Source of the DNA: Pseudoduganella rivuli
GTDB lineage: Bacteria; Pseudomonadota; Gammaproteobacteria; Burkholderiales; Burkholderiaceae_D
Direction of reading: 5' to 3'
DNA length: 64,000 nucleotides
Assembly: GCF_009674485.1 (NCBI RefSeq)
Contig: NZ_WKJJ01000023.1
Coordinates: 1-64,000 of the forward strand
A model generated the notes under the pieces. It was not told where the DNA came from, did no database searches, and saw only the letters and a program-made list of their open reading frames with translations. The first letter of the stretch is position 1; every line of letters starts with the position of its first letter. Made by a program: the position numbers and the translations under genes. Below are positions 7,498-17,018 of the stretch, one piece after another.

Positions 7498-8715
7498 ATG
7501 GCACTCACCGATTCCTTCACCCGGCTGGTCAAGCCCAACAAGCCGACTGGCGACAAGTATGCCGATGGCGGCGGCGTGTACCTGCTGGTGACGCAGGCTG
7601 GGAAATACTGGCGCTTGGACTACCGCTACCTTGGCAAGCGCAAGACCCTGGCGCTGGGCGTTTACCCGGCTGTCTCGCTGGCCAGCGCACGCAAGCGGCG
7701 CGATGAGGCCCGCACATTGTTGGCCGAGGGCATCGATCCCAGCCTGGCAAAACAGGAGGCGCACCTCGCCAGAAGTTCCGCCGCCCTGCAAACCTTCGAA
7801 GTGGTGGCCAAGCAATGGATGGTGAAAATTGCACCGACCCGCACAGCCAGTACGCAAGAGAAGGTGCAGCGCTGGCTGGACCAGAATCTCTTGCCCATGA
7901 TCGGGAAAAAGCCGATTGCCGACATCAAGCCGCGTGACGTATTGGCCGCCATGCAGAAAATGGAGGCGCGGGGCGCGGTTGAGTCTGCCCATCGGGTGAA
8001 ACAGCTCTGCGGGCAGATATTCCGGTTCGCTGTGGCGCTCGACTTGGTGGAGCGCGACGTTACCGTTGACTTGCGTGGCGCTCTCGCGCCGACCGTGCGG
8101 CGGAATTTCTCTGCCATCACGGAGCCGAAGCAAGTCGGGGCGCTGATGCGCGCCATTTACGATTACCACGGCTTTCCTGCGGCTGTGGCGGCGCTCAAAC
8201 TGGCCCCCTTGGTGTTTGTTCGCCCTGGCGAGCTGCGGGCTGCCGAGTGGACGGAATTCGATCTGGATGCGGCTGAGTGGCGGATACCTGCGGCCAAGAT
8301 GAAAATGAAGATCGAGCATCTTGTGCCGCTCAGCAGGCAAGCGGTGGACATCTTACGCGATCTGCACCCGATCACTGGCGATGGGCGGTATGTGTTCCCT
8401 AGCCTGCGCAGCAAGGCTTGCATGAGCGAAAACACCATCAATGCCGCGTTACGCTACATGGGGTATAGCAAGGAAGTCATGACCGGCCATGGTTTTCGCG
8501 CCATGGCCAGGACCATTCTGGATGAAGTGCTGGGGGAACGTCCCGACCTGATCGAGCATCAGCTTGCTCATACGGTGCGCGATCCGCTGGGACGTGCGTA
8601 TAACCGGACGTCGCATTTACCCGCCAGACGAGAAATGATGCAGCGATGGGCTGATTATCTGGATAAGTTGCGGATTGGGGCTAAAGTTATTCCGCTCCAT
8701 GGCAGTGCAGAATAG
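7498..8715 (+). CDS. P4-type tyrosine recombinase (integrase)
   Basis: A 405-residue site-specific recombinase of the prophage P4/CP4-57 type. Residues 1-85 form the arm-binding domain (DUF4102-like: KYADGGGVYLLVTQAGKYWR, then GKRKTLALGVYPAVSLASAR). A core-binding helical domain and a catalytic domain follow. Catalytic residues are seen as Arg in FVRPGELRAAEW, the HGFR of GHGFRAMAR, His in IEHQLAH and the nucleophile Tyr in GRAYNRT. These enzymes integrate islands into tRNA 3' ends. Position and orientation next to tRNA-Thr fit that exactly. Codon use is closer to the chromosome than to the AT-rich cargo that follows. It converges with the three-gene operon ending at 8800. Confidence 0.93.
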   Translation: MALTDSFTRLVKPNKPTGDKYADGGGVYLLVTQAGKYWRLDYRYLGKRKTLALGVYPAVSLASARKRRDEARTLLAEGIDPSLAKQEAHLARSSAALQTFEVVAKQWMVKIAPTRTASTQEKVQRWLDQNLLPMIGKKPIADIKPRDVLAAMQKMEARGAVESAHRVKQLCGQIFRFAVALDLVERDVTVDLRGALAPTVRRNFSAITEPKQVGALMRAIYDYHGFPAAVAALKLAPLVFVRPGELRAAEWTEFDLDAAEWRIPAAKMKMKIEHLVPLSRQAVDILRDLHPITGDGRYVFPSLRSKACMSENTINAALRYMGYSKEVMTGHGFRAMARTILDEVLGERPDLIEHQLAHTVRDPLGRAYNRTSHLPARREMMQRWADYLDKLRIGAKVIPLHGSAE

Positions 8716-8799
8716 TGGGCGGGGAAGGCAGTGGGCAAGGATATTCGCCGATTCAAGGCAAGCTTCTAACTTAAAAATATTTTAAATTATCAATAAATT

Positions 8800-10713
8800 C
8801 TAGATGCTTTGAGGCAAAATCGACTGAAGGGCCGCATGGGCTCCTCCGCAATACCGCCAAAGATCGGGTTTTAGTCGGCAAAGCTGAAGCAATACAAAAC
8901 GAATCGTCCGCGCCTCCACTTGGCTAAGATCTTGGAAGCTAAGTTCATTAAGCAATTTTCCGATGAAGTCCATCCAATCTCGTTCATTCGACCTAGCTGC
9001 AGCGGAAATTAATCCGATTGTAAGAGCTTGATCAGCACTCAACGATTGCTCAGAGCAATTCCTTTGTACTCGCATTAAAATAATTATCTCATCTGCGAGT
9101 GCTGGATTTCTGGCGGCAGCTGCGACGGTAGCAAGGCCATTCAGAACTGCCGCGAAATTATCTGTGTTATTAGCCGAACGTAATTGATAATTTGCCGCCC
9201 TCAAAGCCTTTGCCGCCAAATTTGCTTGCTCTTCATTTAGCTTGAAAACGAGCGCCGAATTTACAAGGGGAATGAAAGACGAAAGCTCCAGTGGCAAAGA
9301 CGAAAGTGCAGTTTCAATTGCCTCACTTAAATCATGAGGCAGCATCACTGCGGATTCCATGCCCCCCTCTAGTGGGCCGGGAAGATATGCAAAGGGGAAA
9401 TGTACTTCATTCTTTAATTCAGAGGATTGAAGAATATATTCCCTAAGATATTCATGTAAAGTCGTGGAGTTTCGCTGGGCTGTCATCAATATTCGTCCAA
9501 GAAACTCCGCCTTAAGTTGTGCGGGATTGAGATAATCAGATTGCCATCTAGGTTCCTTACGGAGGTCAATTAAAGTTTGAATAAAAAAAAGAGGCTTCCG
9601 GCTGTGGCATTGAGTTTCGGAAAGGTGAATTACATTGGTTTTATTTTTCAAAACCGCCCAGTTTATGGAGGCCGCATGCGAAAAAATTGCTAGTCGTCGC
9701 CAATATGGGGGGGAGGAAATAAAAAGTCCATTTCGCGCTAACTCACCACCTACCAAAAATACTAAGTCGCAAAACTGAGAAAGTTCTCCAGATGCTGAAA
9801 GATCATCATCCACTATAGACTTAATCATTTGAACGGCATAGCCGGCAATCTTGAGGTTGCAGTTATAATAAGTCAAAGCTAGTTCAACGGCGCCAATTTT
9901 TGAGAGAACATCGGCGTTATTGGATAGCCATTCAAATGTGTCTTCTAATTCATTAATCTGAAACGAATTTAATGCAATCGAATCTACTAAGGAAGAATGT
10001 GCGGATTGACGAAGAATCTTCTTCAGACCTTCAGTTCGTTCAAAATCGATAATTTCATCAAATTTTCTCTTAGATACCATCTTTGAAAATGAGAAAATAT
10101 CTTCATTCTGCCCAACAGCACCTACAAGGTCCTCGTAATAGGACTCGAAATCAGGAATGAGCGTGGGATAGTCCACCTCCCCACTCTTCATTCGTTCCAG
10201 GATTATCTGATCAATCCCTCCAGGTGAAGTAGCTAATTCGTCTAGCAACTGAGATAGTTCTTCATCGTGCAAGGCTCTCGCTAAAACTAAATTTAGCCAG
10301 TGCAGGCGCTTAGGTTTGGTCATGCCGACTTTAAATGCAAAAGTCTTAAATATTACACTCCGAACTTCAGGGTCGGGGTGCAAAGCAAAGCAATCTGAAA
10401 CAACGAAGTTGATGTCAGCGTGTTGGAATTTAATGCTAGCTCTAGTTGGTAAGTCAGAGTTAACTAAAACCCACTCCCGTCCGGATTTGTCTGAAATGCT
10501 AACTTGTTCTTTTTTTTGATAGAGATCTCTAATAGCATCAAAAATATTTTTTCGAAGAAAAGACAATGCATCAGATCCAAACGATATCCAATTGGATGTC
10601 GCTTCAGATAAGTCGACCCCACAAGATTTTCGTCTTATTAAGTCATCCTGAATCGATGGTGGGTAGAATTTTAACGCCATTAGCGTCATCTTCACTTCAT
10701 CATCGTAACTCAT
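8800..10713 (-). CDS. Large island protein of unknown function, companion of the hydrolase-PIN protein
   Basis: A 637-residue protein that I do not recognise as a named family. It is predicted mostly alpha-helical, with no signal peptide or membrane span. The N-terminal 120 residues contain a strand-rich patch (VSISDKSGREWVLVNSDLP). The rest resembles degenerate helical repeats. The start at MSYDDEV lies 14 bases inside the end of the upstream giant gene, so translation is probably coupled. AT-rich codon use differs sharply from the chromosome and indicates transfer. Companion proteins of this kind, encoded next to TPR-PIN proteins, have been seen in predicted conflict loci, but that is recollection and inference. 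It could be a scaffold or a regulator of the toxic partner. Confidence 0.75.
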   Translation of the reverse strand: MSYDDEVKMTLMALKFYPPSIQDDLIRRKSCGVDLSEATSNWISFGSDALSFLRKNIFDAIRDLYQKKEQVSISDKSGREWVLVNSDLPTRASIKFQHADINFVVSDCFALHPDPEVRSVIFKTFAFKVGMTKPKRLHWLNLVLARALHDEELSQLLDELATSPGGIDQIILERMKSGEVDYPTLIPDFESYYEDLVGAVGQNEDIFSFSKMVSKRKFDEIIDFERTEGLKKILRQSAHSSLVDSIALNSFQINELEDTFEWLSNNADVLSKIGAVELALTYYNCNLKIAGYAVQMIKSIVDDDLSASGELSQFCDLVFLVGGELARNGLFISSPPYWRRLAIFSHAASINWAVLKNKTNVIHLSETQCHSRKPLFFIQTLIDLRKEPRWQSDYLNPAQLKAEFLGRILMTAQRNSTTLHEYLREYILQSSELKNEVHFPFAYLPGPLEGGMESAVMLPHDLSEAIETALSSLPLELSSFIPLVNSALVFKLNEEQANLAAKALRAANYQLRSANNTDNFAAVLNGLATVAAAARNPALADEIIILMRVQRNCSEQSLSADQALTIGLISAAARSNERDWMDFIGKLLNELSFQDLSQVEARTIRFVLLQLCRLKPDLWRYCGGAHAALQSILPQSI

Positions 10714-13700
10714 CGTTATCTTCCAGTGTGTAGTCTTTGGAGGCGATTTCCGCAATCGTGTTGCCGCACCATGTGAGAATATCTCCGTATACGTCGGGGT
10801 GATTACTCTTTAAATTGAAGATAACATCTCTCTCTAACCAGCGCCAATATCTGTTGCGTAATTCTAGAGAATCCACATTTGTCAAATTCAAAATAAGTAA
10901 CATATTTTGCATTTTATATTGGTGAATTGCATTTTCAAAACTCGTATCTTCAGGAAGAATTGATGCCCATTCAAGAGCATCAATTTGCTTCCAGAGCCAG
11001 TTCGATCTTGCTGCTGCAATGTCTTCACTCACTCCACTCAACCATTGGTTCTTCAAGGAAGTAGTAAAAACCCGCATGATGCTCTCAAGCCAAGGACCCT
11101 CCTTCGGAATTCTTAATGCATCTGACATCCTGATCTTTAATAGATATTCACGGACTGCCCTAAGTTCAGCATTCTCGATGATAACGCCGTCGCGAACGGT
11201 AGATAATTCAAAGTAATACTGTAACTCGAGCAGATCAATCGGAACAAACACATAACAAGCTCGCCGTAATGTGGTCATTGCTCCATAAAATTGCTCTTTT
11301 CGTAGAACTCCGGAATAATTCCATGAGCTAAGTAAGTCAATGGAGGTTATTATCGGAGTTTCTTTCTTAGTAGTATTGTCAGAAAGGAGTGTGTGGTGAT
11401 TCAAATACCTATCATCCACCATAAGAATATCAATGTTTTCAATATTCTGGAATACAGAAAGAGATGGGTGGGCGATCAACTCGTAATCAGAAATGTCGGA
11501 ATCTTTAGGCGCAGGCGATAATACAATATCACCCTCGGCAATCCCGGTCTCTAGGTACGATTTAATATCGTCAATTACTGTTAGCTGCTCAGGTGCTAAG
11601 TGCTCGAAGTCAATCAAGGATTTAGCATGCGCTACTGAAGCAGGTGATAAATACACTTTTAGCCCCGATTTATGCAAGTGATTCAGTATCCCTGCATGAT
11701 ACAAGTGTATGAAAGTCAAATCATCGAAGTAAACAGTTGCACCGTCAGGAAGTTCAATGTTGCAACATGTGAGTTGACCCTGCATTTTCAAATAGTCGGT
11801 TGCAAGTTGTTGCTCGCGAATCGTAATATGCCCCATGGTTATAAGTTTATTTAGAACGCTTCCAGCGTGGCATAAAATATCGGAATAAGCGCTTAAGTCT
11901 ACTTCCTCTTCACGAAGTGATCCCACTCGATGCACTGGGAATGAAGTGGCTACAAAGTGATTGGTATAGCCATCATTCCGTTTCATAGAAACTTCGGAAA
12001 TCAGTGCAGAAAGCTCGTTGCCAATTTCAAAGGCTAGATCAGAGTTAATTGGAGCTTTTTCAGATGAAATGAATATTTCACCAAGTGAAATTAATTGAAG
12101 GGTGAAAATGGATCGTTTTATCTGTGATGGCTGGTGGAATTTAACCTTTTTTCTTTCCTTAAAGAATAATGGTAAGGTTGAATGTGGAATCGAAATGGTT
12201 TTAAATGTAGACTTTAATTTATCCAATAATCCGAGTCGACCTAGTGTCAAAATCGCAGTGGCATCAAGCGCCAGATGTCCGTTCGAAATTGCTACAGGTA
12301 CTCGAGCACCACTAAACGCGGAGATAATTGCTCGACGACGCGTGTCGGCCTGATTGATGTTTAGTATCCCGTTCGCCAACACGAGGTCAACTAACGTACG
12401 ATTCAGCATTTTTGCAGCTAAGAATGTCGGCATTTCACCTGAGATAGTATTCTTGATTGTCTCAGTCGCGCGGCGATTCCAGTCTGGTTGTGAATCTACT
12501 ACTTCTTTTAAAGATAATTTGCGAACTGGGCCATCGTCTCCTGAATATTCTGCCGCTCTGTTCAGCCAAGATGAAGAAATCTCGCCCAAATCCCAGTCAG
12601 CTTCCGTTGCAAGCATATAGCCGTCGAGCAGGATTTGTGGACTGGTTGGCGAAATTTCTATCGCAGCGAGCATTAGGTCTTTGGCACGTGGTGCTGAGAT
12701 ATGTAATCCAATACGCGCGCTGTGCATTAATTCCTCAGCGCTCCGCTTTTCTCTATTTTTCCACTGCTTCTCAGCAAACTCGGCTAAAGACTCCCAAGCG
12801 CCAGAGGCAATGGCTATGTTCACTTCAAGCAATCTATCTCTTCGGTCGTCCCTTTGAGATAAAAGGTGCTGCAGCACGTTTGATGCTTCGTATAGCCTTC
12901 CGGCCCGAAATAATACCCAACTCCATGATGTCATCAGAATTTCTGACTGCTCAATAATGGCAGTATGTGCGCTTAGAAATTGCTCTAACTTATCGCACAT
13001 GCCTGAATTTTCAAGCGCGATTACCAACGTTTCGGCATCTCCGATAGATTTTGTTTGTGTGTATAGTTCGCCAGAGTATTGCACCAGTTGATCCCAGTCT
13101 TTATTCTGAAGAAGCGCATCAACAAGGGATGATAGGTCAGATATCTTTTTCGATTCTTTGTACTGAATAATACGTGCTGTTACACTGGCATCACTTCCCG
13201 CTGCACCGGCAATGAACCGTCGAAGTTTTTCCAAGGTGCTCTCGGGCACGCCGCTTTCTTTGAGTTTAACAATTTTCTCTTCGGCCAGTTCTAGTTGACC
13301 GCTAGAGGTAAGTGCTTGAATTTCAATACTATCAAGCAAATCAGGAATAAGATGGCCCTGCAGCTGAGGTCTGTGTTGTGACAAATATTTCAACACCGCT
13401 AGCGGCGTGCCTTGATTTAATGTCAATACAAGTCGAGCAAAGGCTGCATCTAAGGATGCACCACCGTTAATAGCGTCTTGCTTATCAATTTCACGTTCGA
13501 CAGAATCAAAATCCAACTTTAAGCCAAACCTGAACGCAAAATTCACACGTCTTAATGGATACTCACTGTGGTCCAAGCTTCTTTTGAGTAAATTGAGACC
13601 TTCATCTTTACTCTCAGGATCTCTGAGCATTAACCACAAATGGTAATCAGAGGCAGTATGTTCCAATTCACGGCAAAAAAGGTCTTTGGCGGCGATTGAA

Positions 13701-15349
13701 GCGCGTAGGAATAAATCTCTTGCCTTTCTTCTTAGTAATATTTCATGCTCATCATCATTGAGCGGAAAAGTATCTAATTCAAATGGAATATGGGACTCGA
13801 GACCTTTCCGTAGTTCAGCAGGTACTGCTAGGAACAGGTTTGACAGTGCGGCAGTGAACAGAAGAACTGGAGATTGTTCAAAGTCGGCTTCATGGATAGT
13901 AGCTGCTAAATTCAGAGCATCTTCCCATTTTTCGCTGGCAATTAATGAAGTGACCCAGAAAAATTTTCCATCGCCGTCTAAGCTGCCAAAATCTAGTTCA
14001 GACTTAGCGGCCCACTCCAATGCTGAAGAAGATCCTAATTCCTGTTGCGCAATTATGAAACGCGCAGAACGGGATAATGGATCTTCAGACCTTGAAAGCG
14101 CAATTTGAGCTTGGCTATATTGTCCTTCTAATCGCAAAAGTATACTTTCGGCGACTTGTGTCTCTTTGCAATCGGCTAATTCTGAAGCAGATCTCAGTAA
14201 CGTACGGGCCTCGCAACGGTGCTCGGGATCGGCAAGAACTCTTGCGCACCAAGCTAACGCTCTGGCGCGTAAAGTAGTTGAGCCATATACTAACCCGCCA
14301 GTTAATACGGCGCTATATAATTTCTTTGCCTCCGCAACACGGTCGAATTCATGAAAGAATCTGCATTTCCTCAACCTATTTAGTCGCGATTCTATCTCGG
14401 CATCGACTAGAGGAACTACTTTTGGATTAGGTGGACCTTCGGTTTTTTCAGAAATCTGTATCAGTAAATCGTGATTCAGATTGGTAATTTGAAGGATCTC
14501 AGATTGGCCTTCTTCGATGCTCGTTATGGTGCGGGAGTTTTGATCAAGAATATTTTTAACAATTTGATCTGGATGTATGGCATTGAACGACTCAGCAAGG
14601 AATTTTCTGAGATGGACGTATACTTCGCTGGCACGACTGTGTGGTTTGCAGATCGAAAAATGATCTGCATCGATCGGAATCGGACGACTTGATAGTCCGG
14701 GATCACTGCTATCTGGCTTGGAAATTAGTCCCCAAAACCAGCTAGTAGGTTTAGTTTCCGTAAGAATCAAATGACGAATTCCTTTGGTAATGGCCCACTC
14801 TCGGTACCAGTGATTTAAGTCTCGTAATCCAGGGTTATTTCTTACTAACTCTACGGCAGCCGCTGATGGCCGGGTAAAAATCCGAAACCTATCTTTAAGG
14901 GATGCTTGGTCCGTACCCGAGTTGGGCGTTGCAATCAATGCCACGCGTCGAACTTGAGTCTGAAATTCCGCTGCATCAACGCGACTGGAAGCAAGTGAGC
15001 TAATTGTCCTCATCATTTGCTTGATGAGAAGGCCGCCTGTACTGTGTCCCACCAGTGCGACCTCGGGCCCTTTCAATTCGCTATGGGCTAAAATTAGCTC
15101 TAAGATGTTCAGCGCACGATCTGGTAGCGCCATAGAAGACTCAGAGGTCCAAAGAGAATTCGCTGCTTCGTATCCGACTGTCCAAATCGACACGGCAGGC
15201 AGATCTTTAGCAAACCATTTGATCCACAGTTCACGTGGAATACTGTCATTCTCCCAGCTCGTTTTGGGGCCTCCACCGTTACCATGAATGAACAAGACGT
15301 TTAGTCTCGTTGGTTGGTTGCCACTTACCTCAAGCTTTAAATTTGCCAC
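10700..15349 (-). CDS. Giant multidomain protein: SERAC1-like alpha/beta hydrolase, helical repeats, PIN-like domains
   Basis: A 1549-residue protein. Residues 1-250 are a serine hydrolase with NVLFIHGNGG, the nucleophile elbow GHSTGG, and Asp and His in IPIDADHFSICKP; it resembles SERAC1/PGAP1-type esterases. About 320-1000 is a helical repeat array (TPR-like). Next comes a segment with AAKMLNRTLVDLV and HLALDATAILTLGRLGLLDK, the start of a PIN-like nuclease fold. A second PIN-like unit follows with VYFDDLTFIHLYHAGILNHL and DILMVDDRYLNHH, then a helical tail. The start is GTG (15349), set by alignment with the neighbour's LADLKL N-terminus; an upstream in-frame TTG is possible. Predicted: effector hydrolase plus RNase linked by a sensor or scaffold. 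AT-rich and clearly acquired. Confidence 0.8.
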   Translation of the reverse strand: MANLKLEVSGNQPTRLNVLFIHGNGGGPKTSWENDSIPRELWIKWFAKDLPAVSIWTVGYEAANSLWTSESSMALPDRALNILELILAHSELKGPEVALVGHSTGGLLIKQMMRTISSLASSRVDAAEFQTQVRRVALIATPNSGTDQASLKDRFRIFTRPSAAAVELVRNNPGLRDLNHWYREWAITKGIRHLILTETKPTSWFWGLISKPDSSDPGLSSRPIPIDADHFSICKPHSRASEVYVHLRKFLAESFNAIHPDQIVKNILDQNSRTITSIEEGQSEILQITNLNHDLLIQISEKTEGPPNPKVVPLVDAEIESRLNRLRKCRFFHEFDRVAEAKKLYSAVLTGGLVYGSTTLRARALAWCARVLADPEHRCEARTLLRSASELADCKETQVAESILLRLEGQYSQAQIALSRSEDPLSRSARFIIAQQELGSSSALEWAAKSELDFGSLDGDGKFFWVTSLIASEKWEDALNLAATIHEADFEQSPVLLFTAALSNLFLAVPAELRKGLESHIPFELDTFPLNDDEHEILLRRKARDLFLRASIAAKDLFCRELEHTASDYHLWLMLRDPESKDEGLNLLKRSLDHSEYPLRRVNFAFRFGLKLDFDSVEREIDKQDAINGGASLDAAFARLVLTLNQGTPLAVLKYLSQHRPQLQGHLIPDLLDSIEIQALTSSGQLELAEEKIVKLKESGVPESTLEKLRRFIAGAAGSDASVTARIIQYKESKKISDLSSLVDALLQNKDWDQLVQYSGELYTQTKSIGDAETLVIALENSGMCDKLEQFLSAHTAIIEQSEILMTSWSWVLFRAGRLYEASNVLQHLLSQRDDRRDRLLEVNIAIASGAWESLAEFAEKQWKNREKRSAEELMHSARIGLHISAPRAKDLMLAAIEISPTSPQILLDGYMLATEADWDLGEISSSWLNRAAEYSGDDGPVRKLSLKEVVDSQPDWNRRATETIKNTISGEMPTFLAAKMLNRTLVDLVLANGILNINQADTRRRAIISAFSGARVPVAISNGHLALDATAILTLGRLGLLDKLKSTFKTISIPHSTLPLFFKERKKVKFHQPSQIKRSIFTLQLISLGEIFISSEKAPINSDLAFEIGNELSALISEVSMKRNDGYTNHFVATSFPVHRVGSLREEEVDLSAYSDILCHAGSVLNKLITMGHITIREQQLATDYLKMQGQLTCCNIELPDGATVYFDDLTFIHLYHAGILNHLHKSGLKVYLSPASVAHAKSLIDFEHLAPEQLTVIDDIKSYLETGIAEGDIVLSPAPKDSDISDYELIAHPSLSVFQNIENIDILMVDDRYLNHHTLLSDNTTKKETPIITSIDLLSSWNYSGVLRKEQFYGAMTTLRRACYVFVPIDLLELQYYFELSTVRDGVIIENAELRAVREYLLKIRMSDALRIPKEGPWLESIMRVFTTSLKNQWLSGVSEDIAAARSNWLWKQIDALEWASILPEDTSFENAIHQYKMQNMLLILNLTNVDSLELRNRYWRWLERDVIFNLKSNHPDVYGDILTWCGNTIAEIASKDYTLEDNDELR

Positions 15350-15389
15350 AATACGTATCTCAGTCAAATTGTTGACGTTTTTCCAGCAT

Positions 15390-16151
15390 TTATTGAGAAA
15401 GAAGTTTTCTTATATGAATATAAACATCCGATTGCTTTGTGGCAGGTTTCGATATTGAAGAGTGGTCTGCATCAATCGGAATTGGCCGGGTTTGTAAACC
15501 TGGGTCACTGCTATCTTCTTTTACAATGGTGCCGATATATCCAGTTGACTTCGTTTCGACAAGAATTAAGTGGGTAATACTTTTATTGGCAACCCATTCT
15601 CGATACCACAAGTTTAGATCTCTTAAGGCCGGGCTATTTCGCACAAGACCTTCCGTTGCGGCTGAAGGCCTAGTTAAAACACGTAGGGTATTCATGAGAC
15701 TTGCTTGGCCCGAACCAGCGTGTGGTGTCGCGATAAATACAACATGGCGTACCAAGTCGCAAAACTTCGCGGCATCAGATCTTATAGATGAAAGGGAATC
15801 GGCGGTTCTTAGCATTTGCTTAATTATCAAGCCTCCCATGCTATGACCAACCAAGACTATCTCAGCTTCCATTGGCTGCTCTTTTGCCATTAATAGCTCT
15901 AGGATGTTAGTCGCCCGATCTTGGATCGCCATCGCGGTTTTTGAAGGAAACCAGCGCGTCTTTGGAGCCTCATATCCTATGGTCCAAATAGCAATGTCGT
16001 CGAAATCGGCATATAGCCAGCTAGGCCAAAATTGCGGTATAGTTTCCGAGCTTTGCCAAGTTGAAACTGGGTCGCCATTCAGTCCATGAATAAAGATAAC
16101 ATTCAATCGCGTTGGTAACCTTGATTTCTTGACTAATTTTAAATCTGCCAA
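15390..16151 (-). CDS. Stand-alone SERAC1-like alpha/beta hydrolase
   Basis: A 253-residue soluble esterase/lipase-fold protein, almost collinear with residues 1-250 of the downstream giant protein. Shared segments include PTRLNVIFIHGLNGDPVSTW, IAIWTIGYEAP, the nucleophile elbow GHSMGGLIIKQMLR, and PIPIDADHSSISKPA with the catalytic Asp and His. All three catalytic residues are present, so it should be active. Likely substrates are ester bonds of lipids or acylated molecules; this is not determinable here. It starts with TTG and is the first gene of the three-gene operon, 40 bases before the giant gene. The pair looks like a tandem duplication in which one copy became fused to a sensor-nuclease protein. 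Confidence 0.82.
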   Translation of the reverse strand: MADLKLVKKSRLPTRLNVIFIHGLNGDPVSTWQSSETIPQFWPSWLYADFDDIAIWTIGYEAPKTRWFPSKTAMAIQDRATNILELLMAKEQPMEAEIVLVGHSMGGLIIKQMLRTADSLSSIRSDAAKFCDLVRHVVFIATPHAGSGQASLMNTLRVLTRPSAATEGLVRNSPALRDLNLWYREWVANKSITHLILVETKSTGYIGTIVKEDSSDPGLQTRPIPIDADHSSISKPATKQSDVYIHIRKLLSQ

Positions 16152-16458
16152 TTGGTTTTCCCGTAACTATTCTTGTTTATATGAACTCTCATCGTTTTTT
16201 TGTTGGGGTAGTTGACTTTTACCGAGTCCATAGACGAAATGAGTGATTTAAAGTAAAAAACCTAGGAATGGGTTGACCGATAAGTCATAGTGTACGTACC
16301 CAGTGAGTTTATTTGATACTCCTATGATAATAGGAATAGCTTACCCGAATACCACGAAACGGATGATGAAATGACAATAAGTTCGAATTCGGCGAAAAGA
16401 GTTCCTGTAAGTAATTTTATGTTATATTTCTAATTTATGAAATAGCATGGGGTAGATT
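16152..16458. other. AT-rich intergenic region between divergent island genes
   Basis: These 307 bases hold no credible gene. They must contain the promoter of the leftward three-gene operon and the promoter of the rightward gene at 16459. TTGACT at 16212 resembles a -35 box on the plus strand, but no matching -10 is spaced correctly. No repeat or clear operator was found. Confidence 0.5.
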
Positions 16459-16986
16459 GTGAAGAGCCGCGCTGAGATCAAAAAAGCCCATGAAGACGCT
16501 GTTTTGCGCGCTGGACTGACTGAGCACAACAGACTCCATGCCCTCAAATTGGAAGTGATCTCGCGTCCCGAGCCGCCAGATGCAATTCTTTCAGACGGCT
16601 CGATGATCACGTGGATGGAGGTCACTGCTGCGTTTTTTTCCAACGAGTGGGCGAAAGACCTAAGTAGTTACAATTCGATAAAGGGGCACATACCCATGGA
16701 GTCAGGGCTATACATGGGCATGGACAAGCAGTTCGCCGTGAACTTCTGCGATCTACTCCAGCAAAAGGCCGGGAAGGTATCGTATCAGCCATTGCTGAAA
16801 CGCTATGGGCCGGGAATTTTGGTCGTAAGCCTCGAATCGCCTTGGCTTGATGCTGGGACGATCGATGAGATCGAGGAGGAATGGACCGGAAGAGGGCGTC
16901 CAGCCATCTCAAAGACTTTTGCTCATGTTTACCTCAGGCATAGAGCAGGAGGCGGCGATATTGTTCGGCTCTGGAACTGCGACTGA
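16459..16986 (+). CDS. Hypothetical protein, possibly with a PD-(D/E)xK-like core
   Basis: A 175-residue soluble protein with a GTG start at 16459 behind a GGGG-containing ribosome site. I do not recognise the family. The segment PPDAILSDGSMITWMEVTAAF could be the beta-hairpin of a restriction-endonuclease-like fold (acidic residue, strand, then E-x-T in place of E-x-K). The final strand pair ends FAHVYLRHRAGGGDIVRLWNCD. Such small proteins often sit in mobile islands. Its base composition is nearer to the chromosome than the operon to its left, so it may have joined the island separately. The nuclease idea is inference only. Confidence 0.6.
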   Translation: MKSRAEIKKAHEDAVLRAGLTEHNRLHALKLEVISRPEPPDAILSDGSMITWMEVTAAFFSNEWAKDLSSYNSIKGHIPMESGLYMGMDKQFAVNFCDLLQQKAGKVSYQPLLKRYGPGILVVSLESPWLDAGTIDEIEEEWTGRGRPAISKTFAHVYLRHRAGGGDIVRLWNCD

Positions 16987-16992
16987 GGGGGC

Positions 16993-17018
16993 TGTACTCG
17001 AGATTTGTACTCGAGATT
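16993..17018. repeat. Perfect 13-bp tandem duplication
   Basis: The unit TGTACTCGAGATT occurs twice head to tail just after the 175-residue protein gene. Each unit contains the palindrome CTCGAG. A hairpin (17042-17063, 7-bp stem AGCGCCC/GGGCGCT) follows, without a T-run. Together they could be a recombinase or regulator site beside the alpA-integrase module. Confidence 0.6.
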
